Shown here piece by piece: positions 5,887 through 13,363 of a DNA stretch of 41,791 nucleotides (positions within the stretch are counted from its first letter, which is position 1; every line of letters starts with the position of its first letter). The translations under genes and the position numbers were made by a program. A model generated the notes under the pieces. The model had not been told where the DNA came from, did not search any database, and saw nothing but the letters and a program-made list of their open reading frames with translations. The DNA is from Chloroflexota bacterium (lineage in GTDB: Bacteria; Chloroflexota; Anaerolineae; CG2-30-64-16): contig JAPLHB010000154.1 in the NCBI GenBank assembly GCA_026389845.1, positions 1 through 41,791 of the forward strand, in the 5' to 3' direction.

Positions 5887-7242
5887 TCATTTCCCCGTCA
5901 GCAAATACTCCACCGCTCGATCCAACTGCGGATCGCGCTTGGCCGCGACGTCCTCTTTGGTCAGGGAGACCTTGACGTCCGGCTCCAGGCCGGTGCCGTG
6001 GATGCCGCGGTCCTTCGGCGTGAACCAGTGCGCGATGGTCACGCGCAACTGCGAGCCGTCGCTGAGCACGTTGGGAATCTGCACCGAGCCTTTGCCGTAG
6101 GTCTTCTCGCCGATCAAGACCCCCGTGCCGGCATCCTGGATCGCGCCCGCCACGATCTCCGCGGCGCTGGCGCTCCCGCCGTCCACCAGCACCACCAGCG
6201 GCGTGCTGCCGAGCAGGTAAGTGCCCTGCCGCTGGTAGACCTTCTCCGCGCCGTCCTTCGATCGCTCGATCAGGATGCTGCCCCGCGGCACGAAGTAGCT
6301 GCCGATGGACACGGCCGCATCCAGCAGCCCGCCCGGATTGCCGCGCAGATCGAGGATCAGGCCGGCCGGCTTCTTCGCCAGCGCCGTGTTCACCGCGTCG
6401 GACAACCGTTTCGGAGCCACGCTGCTGAACTCGCTGAGCGAAACGTATTGGATCTTGCCGTCCGCCAGCGTCTTGGTCTCGACCACGGGGATCTCGATGC
6501 GCGCCCGCGTCACGGTGACATCCATCGCCGGCTGGTCGGCGCGGTGGATGGTGAGCACGACCTTCGTACCGCGCGGGCCTCGGATCAGAACGATAGCTTC
6601 CATCAGCGTCAGCTTGGTGACGTCCTTGCCGTCCACCGCGGTAATCACGTCGCCTGCCAGCAGGCCCGCCTTTTCGGCCGGCTGATTCGCGAAGAGATAC
6701 TGCAGCCGCACGCCGCCGCTCTCGGCCAGCTCCACCTGCGCGCCGATCCCCTCGAACTGGCCCTCCATGTCGGAGATGAACATGGCCGCCGCCTTCGGAT
6801 CCGAGAAGCCCGTGTGCTGGTCGCCCAGGCGGTCAACGATGCCGCGGATCGCGTCATACGTGACCTCTTCCCCCTGCGGCAGATCGCCGTAGAACTGCTG
6901 TTGCAGCAGCGTCCAGACCTCTTGAAGCAGCGCGGTGTCGAGTGGAATCTTCTCGTCGGCGGCCCGGGCTGCCGGACGCGGGGTAGGGGAGGGCGCCGAG
7001 GCCAGAGCGGTCGGTCGCGGCGCTGGCTCGGGCGACGGCGTCTGCACGTTCGCGTTCGGCTGCGGCGAAACGGCCAGCGGGAGCGCGCGTTCGACGGCAA
7101 TCGCCGGGGTCGGAGGCAGCGCCGCGGAGGCGTGGGTGCGCGTGCCGACGTATACGCCCAGGCCGAACGTGGTCAGCGCCAGGATCGTGGCCGCCAGGGT
7201 CACGACGAAGATCTTTGCGATAGTGGTAGTGTGGTCTTTCAT
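5887..7242 (-). CDS. ctpA: C-terminal processing protease, S41 family (CtpA-like)
   Basis: 451 residues. An N-terminal membrane anchor (about 8-33) and a Pro/Ala-rich linker (41-93) precede an N-terminal helical region, a PDZ domain (about 165-245, GIGAQVELAESGGV, AGLLAGDVITAVDG) and the S41 catalytic domain. The catalytic residues are visible: S359 (GGSASAAE), D370 (AIQDAG) and K384 (TYGKGSVQ). It cleaves the C-terminal ends of envelope proteins outside the membrane. The start at ATG 7242 has AGGAAG 15 bases upstream. A paralogue with the same architecture lies immediately upstream (7330-8511), separated by a half copy of repeat family A. Confidence 0.93.
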   Translation of the reverse strand: MKDHTTTIAKIFVVTLAATILALTTFGLGVYVGTRTHASAALPPTPAIAVERALPLAVSPQPNANVQTPSPEPAPRPTALASAPSPTPRPAARAADEKIPLDTALLQEVWTLLQQQFYGDLPQGEEVTYDAIRGIVDRLGDQHTGFSDPKAAAMFISDMEGQFEGIGAQVELAESGGVRLQYLFANQPAEKAGLLAGDVITAVDGKDVTKLTLMEAIVLIRGPRGTKVVLTIHRADQPAMDVTVTRARIEIPVVETKTLADGKIQYVSLSEFSSVAPKRLSDAVNTALAKKPAGLILDLRGNPGGLLDAAVSIGSYFVPRGSILIERSKDGAEKVYQRQGTYLLGSTPLVVLVDGGSASAAEIVAGAIQDAGTGVLIGEKTYGKGSVQIPNVLSDGSQLRVTIAHWFTPKDRGIHGTGLEPDVKVSLTKEDVAAKRDPQLDRAVEYLLTGK

Positions 7243-7263
7243 GGATTGCTCATACTTCCTGAT

Positions 7264-7326
7264 AGAGACTCTTCGCTGGTGTCACGCCGCCGCGTACTGC
7301 CCATCGTTAACCCGCTCAGAGTGACA
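7264..7326. repeat. Dispersed inverted repeat, family A (right half)
   Basis: Contains GACTCTTCGCTGGTGTCACGC and ends ACCCGCTCAGAGTGACA, the right half of the family A element. It ends 3 bases before the stop codon of the gene at 7330. Confidence 0.75.
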
Positions 7327-7329
7327 GTG

Positions 7330-8511
7330 CTAACGTTCCCCCTGCAACCAACCCAGGCCGCGGGCGAGCTGCGGATCGCGGCCGGCGTCGCGGTCGGCCT
7401 GCGCAATGTTCACGGTCACATCGGGCGTCAGCCCGGTCGTATCAATCTGCACGTGGTTGGGCGTGAACCAGCGCGCCACCGTGACGTGCAGCGAAGAGCC
7501 ATCGGGCAGATCATGTACTTCTTGCACCGAGCCTTTGCCGTAGGTCTTCTCGCCAATCAACACAGCCCGGCCGGCGTCTCGCAGCGCCCCGGCCACGATC
7601 TCCGATGCGCTGGCTGTGCCGGCATCCACCAGGAGCACGACCTCCCACGCCTGGGCCGGGCTTTTGACGGTCTTGACGGGATAGAAGGTCTCGGGATTGT
7701 CGCGCTTCTGCTCGCGCAGCACCACGCCTTCGGTGAGAAACTGGCTGGCGACATCCACCGCCGCGTCGAGCAGACCGCCGCCGTTGCCGCGCAGATCGAG
7801 CACCAGCTTGTCGGTGTGCTGGCCGGCCAACTCGTCCAGCCCTTGCTTGAGTTCCTGGCTCGTGCCCTCGCCGAAGATGCCGATGCGCAAGTAGCCGATG
7901 CCTTGCCCGGCGTCGAGCATGCGCCATTCCACGCTCGGCGTCTCGATGCGCTCACGCGTCACGGCCACGCTGAAAGGCTCGACCTGGCCCGGTCGGCGCA
8001 ACGTGAGCGTGACCTTCGTGCCTTCGTTCCCGCGCACCAGCAGGACGACCTGTTCGATGGACATCTCGGCGGTGATCGGCTTCCCGTCCACCGCGGCCAG
8101 GACGTCGCCGTCCTTGATGCCAGCGCGCGCCGCGGGCTTTTCGCGCATCACGGTCAGCACGATCTCGTTGGCCTCGTTACGGGCCATCGTCGCGCCGATG
8201 CCCCCGAAGTGGCCGCGGATGGCGTCACGCTCGAACGTGCGCGGCGCTGGTTCCACGAACACGGTGTAGGGGTCTTGGAATGCGTTCGTCAGTCCGTGCG
8301 CCGCGCCGTAGACCTGGGCCTGCTGCGACGGGATTTCGCCCAGGAACGTGCGGTTAAGCAGATCGCGTACTTGCCACAGAAGGGCGTACCCAGGCGTCTC
8401 GACACCCGCGCCGAAAACATGATATTCGCCGGCCACATAACCGCCGGCGAATCCACCGCCGATCAGCAAAGCCACGGCCAAGATTACCACGAACACACGC
8501 ACGAAGCGCAT
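7330..8511 (-). CDS. C-terminal processing protease, S41 family, second copy
   Basis: 393 residues. A signal anchor (about 3-25) is followed by a short N-terminal domain, PDZ (about 100-185: GGIGATMARNEANEIVL, AGIKDGDVLAAVDGKPI) and the S41 domain with S301 (TASASE), D312 and K326 (TYGKGSVQ), the full Ser-Lys active site. It lacks the long Pro/Ala linker of its neighbour. The start ATG 8511 is preceded by GAAGGATGATCC. Both copies keep complete active sites, so they have probably specialised on different substrates; this is inference. Confidence 0.92.
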   Translation of the reverse strand: MRFVRVFVVILAVALLIGGGFAGGYVAGEYHVFGAGVETPGYALLWQVRDLLNRTFLGEIPSQQAQVYGAAHGLTNAFQDPYTVFVEPAPRTFERDAIRGHFGGIGATMARNEANEIVLTVMREKPAARAGIKDGDVLAAVDGKPITAEMSIEQVVLLVRGNEGTKVTLTLRRPGQVEPFSVAVTRERIETPSVEWRMLDAGQGIGYLRIGIFGEGTSQELKQGLDELAGQHTDKLVLDLRGNGGGLLDAAVDVASQFLTEGVVLREQKRDNPETFYPVKTVKSPAQAWEVVLLVDAGTASASEIVAGALRDAGRAVLIGEKTYGKGSVQEVHDLPDGSSLHVTVARWFTPNHVQIDTTGLTPDVTVNIAQADRDAGRDPQLARGLGWLQGER

Positions 8512-8541
8512 GGATCATCCTTCGGTTTACATAAAACGCAT

Positions 8542-8632
8542 TGTCACCCTGGGCGGGTGAGCCCCGTGAAGTGCGTTGCCGCAAGAATCCAGCGAAAAGC
8601 CTGTCCTGAGCGCAGTCGAAGGAGTCTCGTCG
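8542..8632. repeat. Dispersed inverted repeat, family A (left half, with CTGAGCGCAG insert)
   Basis: Starts TGTCACCCTGGGCGGG, contains GTTGCCGCAAGAATCCAGCGAA and the motif CCTGTCCTGAGCGCAGTCG, ends GGAGTCTCG. It resembles the copy at 5717. It lies upstream of the S41 gene rather than behind a stop codon. Confidence 0.7.
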
Positions 8633-8770
8633 CGATAGACTCACTTTGGTGATTCTCGCGCCGGAACGATCCGTTTACCGTAAGTCGGCTCACTTGTCAT
8701 CGTGCGCGGTCGAAACCGCGAAAGGGAATGACCACTGCCAGACCCCTTCCCCGACACGAAAAATACGCCA

Positions 8771-8813
8771 TTATGTCGAGTTTTGGTCTCGAATTGACCA
8801 ATTCTCGACATAA
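8771..8813. promoter_or_regulatory. Imperfect 43-bp palindrome, probable operator
   Basis: The outer arms TTATGTCGAG / CTCGACATAA are perfect; the next 8 positions match at 6. The centre is 7 bases. The -35 of a plus-strand promoter (TTGACC, 8794) lies inside the right arm, which is the layout of a repressor-controlled promoter. Confidence 0.6.
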
Positions 8814-8823
8814 CATCTATAGT
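8794..8823 (+). promoter_or_regulatory. Plus-strand promoter with no intact gene behind it
   Basis: TTGACC (8794-8799) and TATAGT (8818-8823) are 18 bases apart. A start ATG follows at 8830 (MGAQHLHDIT) but similarity to any gene is cut by the repeat at 8867. Confidence 0.55.
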
Positions 8824-8866
8824 GTGAACATGGGCGCGCAACACCTACATGACATAACGCGACGCC

Positions 8867-8930
8867 GTCACTCTGAGCGGGTTGACAGCGCACGGTGCGC
8901 TGCGGCGAGACACCAGCGAAGAGTCCCGAA
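8867..8930. repeat. Dispersed inverted repeat, family A (left half)
   Basis: GTCACTCTGAGCGGGTTGAC to CACCAGCGAAGAGTCCCG. It ends 6 bases before the HAD phosphatase stop codon at 8937. Confidence 0.75.
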
Positions 8931-8936
8931 CACGCG

Positions 8937-9596
8937 TTAGAACCGCATCACCGGCCAACTGCGCTCGGCCGCGACGCGGGCCAGTCGACGGTTCGGATTC
9001 ACGGCGACCGGGTGACCGACTGCTTCGAGCAACGGCAGGTCTTCGTGGCTGTCGCTGTAGAAATAGCTCCGGTCGAGATTCAGCCCATGCGCCGCGGCGT
9101 ACTCCCGCGCCATCACCACCTTCCCCGACCCGTAGCACACTTCGTCGAGCCGCCCCGTAAAGCGTCCCCCGGTCACTTCCAGGGTCGTCGCAAGGTAGGC
9201 GTCGCCCAATCCCAGCGCCTCGGCCACCGGTTTGACGGCGTAAGGCGTTGCAGCCGAAATGAGCACCGGTCGGTGGTCCTGCTGCCGGTGCCATGCGATT
9301 CGTTCACGCGCCCTGTCCGTTATGTAATGCCGCAGCATCGCCTCGAACCACTCGGCGCTGATCTGCCAGGCCTCGGTTTCGCCGTATCGGTTCACCTGGG
9401 CCATCAGCCGCCCCATCACGTGCGGAAAGTCGCTGATCCCCACCGCGTAGAGGCCGATCTGGCTGACGATGCCGGCCCAATGCGGCCACGTCAGCCGGCG
9501 CGTCTGCAGCAGGTAGCGCAGATAGAGCATTCCCGAGCTGCCGCGCAGGACGGTGTAATCCATGTCGAAAAATGCGCCGACAAAATCAGCATTCAT
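8937..9596 (-). CDS. HAD-superfamily IB hydrolase (SerB-like phosphatase)
   Basis: 219 residues. Motif I is DMDYT (residues 11-15, nucleophile and general acid Asp), motif II is the Ser in LISAAT, the Lys is in GSGK, and motif III is YSDSHEDLPLLE with the second Asp pair. The long helical cap (20-95) and the motif pattern are those of the HAD-IB group that includes phosphoserine phosphatase and lipid-head-group phosphatases. Substrate cannot be told from sequence. AGGTGA lies 6 bases before the ATG. It starts 32 bases after the hflX stop and is likely co-transcribed with hflX. Confidence 0.88.
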   Translation of the reverse strand: MNADFVGAFFDMDYTVLRGSSGMLYLRYLLQTRRLTWPHWAGIVSQIGLYAVGISDFPHVMGRLMAQVNRYGETEAWQISAEWFEAMLRHYITDRARERIAWHRQQDHRPVLISAATPYAVKPVAEALGLGDAYLATTLEVTGGRFTGRLDEVCYGSGKVVMAREYAAAHGLNLDRSYFYSDSHEDLPLLEAVGHPVAVNPNRRLARVAAERSWPVMRF

Positions 9597-9627
9597 CAGC
9601 GTTCACCTATCTACCTGATCTACGCAT

Positions 9628-10953
9628 CTACTCATACCTGGTCGGCATCAGGTACGGCTCGAACCGGGGCAGCAGGCTGGCCGGCACCCTGCCCCGTAGG
9701 CGCGTGCCTTCCGGAAGATGCTCCTCGCGGCTGATCACCCCGCGCTGGTGAAGCAGACCCAGCAGGTCGCCGCGCTGGAATGGCAGCAGACCCTGCACCT
9801 CGACCAGCTCTTCGGTCAGCACTTCCTCGATCCGGGTCAGCAACTCGGCAAGCCCCTGCCCTGCCAGCGCCGAGATGGCAATCGCGTCGGGCATTCCGGC
9901 CACCTGGCCCTCGCTCCCGCCGGCTGCGAGCAGGTCCATCTTGTTCAGCGCAGTCACGATCGGCTGGCCGGTCGCGCCCAACTCCTCCAGGACTTCCAGC
10001 ACGGTCGCGACCTGTTGGTGGGCGTTCGCATGAGTTATGTCAACAACGTGCAGCAACAGATCGGCCTCGGTGATCTCTTCGAGAGTGGCGCGGAATGCCG
10101 CGACGAGCGCCGTAGGGAGCTTCTGGATGAAGCCGACGGTGTCAGTAAAGAGCACCTCCCTGCCCCCCGGCAACGCCACGCGGCGCGTGGTAGGATCGAG
10201 GGTGGCAAAGAGTTGGTCGGCGACGTAGAGCTTTGCGCCGCTGAGTGCGTTCAACAGCGTGGACTTGCCGGCGTTGGTGTAGCCGACCAGCGCCACGACC
10301 GGAACCGCCTCGCGGGCACGGTGACGCCGATATTGGGCGCGATGCGTGCGCACATCCTCCAGCTCGCTCTTGAGGTGGACGATGCGCTTGCGGATTTCGC
10401 GGCGATCCACTTCGAGCTGCGTCTCGCCCGGTCCGCGCAAGCCGACGCCGCCAGACCCACCGCGCGCGGCCGCGCCGCCCCCTTGCCGCGCCAGGTGCGT
10501 CCAGGCGCGCGTGAGCCGCGGCAGACGGTATTCGTACTGCGCCAGCTCCACCTGCAGCGCACCCTCGCGGGTGCGTGCGTGTTGAGCGAAGATGTCGAGA
10601 ATGAGCGCCGTGCGATCCAGCACCTTGACGACGTCCGAGCCGAACGCCTCCTCCAGCTCGCGCTGCTGCGCCGGCGACAGCTCCTCGTCGAAGATCACGG
10701 CATTAGCGCCCGTGTCCGCGCGAAGAGCCACCAGCTCAGTCACCTTGCCAGAGCCGATCAGCGTGGCCGGGTTGGGTCGCTCAATCCGCTGCTCCAGCGT
10801 GCCGACAACGCGCAGCCCGGCCGTGTCGGCCAACCGCGCCAGCTCGGCCAGGGAATCGGCCAGCCGCCAGGGCGCCGGCTGGCCCTTGATCTCCACGCCG
10901 ACGAGGATGGCGGTCTCCTGCGGCGGCTCGACTTCAAGAATACGAGATGTGAT
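9628..10953 (-). CDS. hflX: GTPase HflX, probable non-AUG start
   Basis: The GTPase HflX splits 50S-associated ribosomes under stress. The N-terminal HflX domain (ERPNPATLIGSGKV, AVIFDEELSPAQQREL, LDRTALILDIFAQHARTREG) is followed by the linker GVGLRGPGETQLEVDRR. The G domain has P-loop GYTNAGKST, DTVGFI and NKMD. The nearest ordinary start, GTG at 10896, has no ribosome site and would cut off the conserved strand ETAILVGVEIKGQ. Upstream in frame there is no ATG, GTG or TTG. An ATC codon at 10953 has AAGGAG (10965-10960) 6 bases before it, giving a start ITSRILEVEPPQE. I chose 10953; an ATT five codons later is also possible. The family is certain, the start is not. Confidence 0.88.
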   Translation of the reverse strand: MTSRILEVEPPQETAILVGVEIKGQPAPWRLADSLAELARLADTAGLRVVGTLEQRIERPNPATLIGSGKVTELVALRADTGANAVIFDEELSPAQQRELEEAFGSDVVKVLDRTALILDIFAQHARTREGALQVELAQYEYRLPRLTRAWTHLARQGGGAAARGGSGGVGLRGPGETQLEVDRREIRKRIVHLKSELEDVRTHRAQYRRHRAREAVPVVALVGYTNAGKSTLLNALSGAKLYVADQLFATLDPTTRRVALPGGREVLFTDTVGFIQKLPTALVAAFRATLEEITEADLLLHVVDITHANAHQQVATVLEVLEELGATGQPIVTALNKMDLLAAGGSEGQVAGMPDAIAISALAGQGLAELLTRIEEVLTEELVEVQGLLPFQRGDLLGLLHQRGVISREEHLPEGTRLRGRVPASLLPRFEPYLMPTRYE

Positions 10954-10970
10954 GCGTGACTCCTTCCACT

Positions 10971-11152
10971 TGTCATTCTGAGCGGCTTTATCCCGAATCT
11001 CTCGCGGCGGCGTGAGAAAGCGAAGAATCCTTCACTGTGTTCAGAGCCTGTCCTGAACACAGTGAAGGGACAAGTTCTCCTTGCCGCGACGAGGCTCTTC
11101 GCTGGTTTCACACTGTATCGTAATTCACGGGGCTGACCCGCTCAGAGTGACA
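10971..11152. repeat. Dispersed inverted repeat, family A (full, reversed)
   Basis: TGTCATTCTGAGCGGC at the left, GACCCGCTCAGAGTGACA at the right. Between them lie AGCGAAGAATCC and an inner hairpin CTTCACTGTGTTCAG / CTGAACACAGTGAAG. It lies between hflX and the aminotransferase, ending 20 bases from the stop codon at 11173. Confidence 0.85.
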
Positions 11153-11172
11153 AAAGACGTTGAGACAAACCA

Positions 11173-12345
11173 TTACAGCTTGAACTTCCTCAGCCGCGCG
11201 GCCGCTTCGACGACGCGCGGCGTAGTCTGGCCCAACGAGACGCGGACGTAGCCCTCGCCGTGGGGGCCGAACTCGTTGCCGGCAGTCAGGCTGATGCCTG
11301 TTTCCAGCAGCAGCTTTTCGACAAACTGAGCCGAGGTGTACCCTGCGGGCACGTGCGGCCAGAGGTACAGCCCGGCCGTGGGCCTGGCGACGCGCAGGCC
11401 CAGGTTATTGACGAGCACGTCGTAGAGCAGATCGCGCCGGCGTTGATACTCGGCGTTGCGCTCGGCGACCCAGCCCTGGTCGCCGGAGAGCGCGGCCGCC
11501 GCCGCGTCCTGAATCGGCCAGAAGATGCCGGTGTCCACGTTGCTCTTGATCTGCAAGAGGGCCTGGATGGCGATCTTGTTGCCGGCTACCATCCCCACGC
11601 GCCAGCCGGCCATATTGTGCGATTTGGACAGCGAATTGAACTCGATGGCGACGTCCTTCGCCCCAGGGATCGAGAGCAGGCTCGGCGCGCGGTAGCCGTC
11701 GTAGCACACGTCGGCGTAGGGCACGTCGTGGCACAGCAGGATGTCGTAGCGCCGGCAGAAGTCAACTGCCTGCTCGAAGTAGCTCAAGGGCGCGATGGCG
11801 CCGGTGGGGTTGTTCGGGTAGTTCAACCACATCAGCCGGGCGCGACGCGCCACGTCTGTCGGGATGGCGGCCAGGTCAACCAGGAAGCCGTTTTCTTCCA
11901 ACAGCGGCATGTCGTATACCCCGGCGCCGGCCATGTACGCGCCCATACGATAGGTCGGATAGCCGGGGTCGGGCACGAGCGCCAGATCACCTGGATCGAG
12001 CCAGGCCAGGGCCACGTTGGCGATGCCTTCTTTGGAGCCGATGAGCGGCAGGATCTCGTCGGCCAGGTTCAGCGCGACGCCGAAGCGGTCGGCGTAGTAG
12101 TTCACCAGCGCCTTGCGCAGCGCGGGAGTGCCGAGATAGCCGGCATAGCTGTGATGGCCGAGATCGGCGGCCGATTTCGCCAGCGCTTCGATGATGAAGG
12201 GCGCCGGCGGCCCGTCGGGGCTGCCCATATCCAGCCGGATGACGTCCAGGCCCTGGGCCTGCAACGCTTTGAGCCTGGCGGCCAGGGCCGCAAAAAAGTA
12301 CACGGGCAGCGAATCCAGTCGTGCAGCAGGTTTCATTACTATCAT
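11173..12345 (-). CDS. PLP-dependent aminotransferase, class I/II (DapL/aspartate aminotransferase-like)
   Basis: 390 residues, full length for fold-type I aminotransferases. The PLP lysine is K241 in SLSKSHNMAGWRVG; NYPNNPTGA (175-183) and HDVPYADV (206-213) hold the Asn, Asp and Tyr that bind PLP. Residues near the C-terminus (YVRVSLGQT) hold the substrate-binding Arg. The sequence style is that of LL-diaminopimelate aminotransferase and related enzymes in Chloroflexota, but substrate is not decidable. The start overlaps the stop of the M28 peptidase by 4 bases (ATGA), so the two are translationally coupled. Confidence 0.88.
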   Translation of the reverse strand: MIVMKPAARLDSLPVYFFAALAARLKALQAQGLDVIRLDMGSPDGPPAPFIIEALAKSAADLGHHSYAGYLGTPALRKALVNYYADRFGVALNLADEILPLIGSKEGIANVALAWLDPGDLALVPDPGYPTYRMGAYMAGAGVYDMPLLEENGFLVDLAAIPTDVARRARLMWLNYPNNPTGAIAPLSYFEQAVDFCRRYDILLCHDVPYADVCYDGYRAPSLLSIPGAKDVAIEFNSLSKSHNMAGWRVGMVAGNKIAIQALLQIKSNVDTGIFWPIQDAAAAALSGDQGWVAERNAEYQRRRDLLYDVLVNNLGLRVARPTAGLYLWPHVPAGYTSAQFVEKLLLETGISLTAGNEFGPHGEGYVRVSLGQTTPRVVEAAARLRKFKL

Positions 12346-13295
12346 TGTCCTTCCAGAAACGCCTGTAACACCCGCCCCACCCGCTCCAACGACGCCGGCG
12401 CGACCTTATCGGCCGTGTCCTGCGTCGTATGCCAATACGGATAGTCGAAATCAATCATGTCCACGGCCGAAATGCCGCGCTGGAGGAAGGGCGTGTGATC
12501 GTCCAGCATCGAGAACTTCAACTCGGGGATGAAGAACTTCTCGTAACCCAATTGGGCGGCGATCGCCCACAAGCGATCCTGGAGCGCGGGCGTCGAATTA
12601 CGCTCCTCGTAGATCTGCTGGTCAGTGTCGCCGATCATATCGGCGATGACAACGAACTGCGGCGTCACCTTGAGGTTTTGCGCCAGAGACTGCGAGCCGG
12701 CGATGAAATCCCAGCCGTCCAGCCGGCCGTTATCCTCGGCGTCAAAAAAAACCAGCCAGACCTCATTGGTCAGTTTCGCCTTGTTCAGCGACCGGGCCAG
12801 TTCCAGCAGCACGGCCGCTCCGCTGGCGCCATCGTTGGCGCCAGGCACGCGCTCGCTCCGCCGCGCGACGTCGGGGTCGTTGTCAGCCAGGCGGCGCGTG
12901 TCGTAGTGCGCGCCGATGATGCCCACCGGGCCGCTGCCCGCCTTGCCGATGATGTTCCGCCCCCCTACCCCGCGATAGGTAAACTCCTGGAACTCCACCC
13001 GCCAGCCGGCATCCTTTAATGTCTGAGCGATGTAATCGCCAGTCTTGCGGTTGGCCTCCGAGCCGGTCGGTCGCGGGCCGAAGTCCATTTGGGCCAACAC
13101 GTGCCGGTAAGCCGTTGCCCCATCAAACCGCCCCACCGGCGGCGGAGGTGTTGGCGTCGGGGTCGGCGGCGGCTTAGGCATGAAGCCATAGCCGACTCCC
13201 CCGATCCACGCCAGCAGACCGACGAAACCCAGCAGGAGAATGCCCTCCAGCCAGCGCGTCCGCAGCCATTCCGTCAGCCGCCCCCTGTTTCGCAT
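12342..13295 (-). CDS. Membrane-anchored M28 zinc aminopeptidase / glutaminyl-cyclase-like protein
   Basis: 317 residues. One transmembrane anchor (about 17-37) and a Pro/Thr linker (40-53) place the enzyme outside the membrane. Metal ligands of the M28 fold are visible: H130 (GAHYDTR), D155 (GANDGASGAA), E187 (FFDAEDNG), an Asp in VIADMIGD (219 or 223) and H289 (YPYWHTTQDT). The DDHTPFLQRG segment is typical of the glutaminyl-peptide cyclotransferase branch, so peptidase and cyclase are both possible. ATGA overlap with the aminotransferase suggests a shared peptide or amino acid catabolic role. Confidence 0.88.
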   Translation of the reverse strand: MRNRGRLTEWLRTRWLEGILLLGFVGLLAWIGGVGYGFMPKPPPTPTPTPPPPVGRFDGATAYRHVLAQMDFGPRPTGSEANRKTGDYIAQTLKDAGWRVEFQEFTYRGVGGRNIIGKAGSGPVGIIGAHYDTRRLADNDPDVARRSERVPGANDGASGAAVLLELARSLNKAKLTNEVWLVFFDAEDNGRLDGWDFIAGSQSLAQNLKVTPQFVVIADMIGDTDQQIYEERNSTPALQDRLWAIAAQLGYEKFFIPELKFSMLDDHTPFLQRGISAVDMIDFDYPYWHTTQDTADKVAPASLERVGRVLQAFLEGQ

Positions 13296-13363
13296 AGCCC
13301 TTTGTTCCTTTTGGTATTCTTAGATGGATTTGTTATATAGTGTAATGACTACACGAATTATAC

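Larger units (their letters stand above)
8633..8936. other. Intergenic region with orphan promoter/palindrome and half repeat
   Basis: About 300 bases without a credible gene. It holds a large palindrome and plus-strand promoter (8771-8823), a 36-codon frame starting at 8830 that runs directly into a family A half repeat, and that repeat (8867-8930). The overlapping short frames show no family motif. Confidence 0.6.

Noticed and set aside
5752..8652. 966-codon plus-strand open frame
   Set aside because: It is antisense to two clear S41 proteases with full active sites; His/Arg/Gln-rich composition is that of a GC-rich shadow frame.
8641..8940. Short frames around the palindrome (67 and 70 codons)
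   Set aside because: No ribosome site, no recognisable family, and they overlap the operator and a repeat.
9718..10959. 413-codon plus-strand open frame
   Set aside because: Antisense shadow of hflX, no family motif.
11260..12444. 394-codon plus-strand open frame
   Set aside because: Antisense shadow of the aminotransferase.
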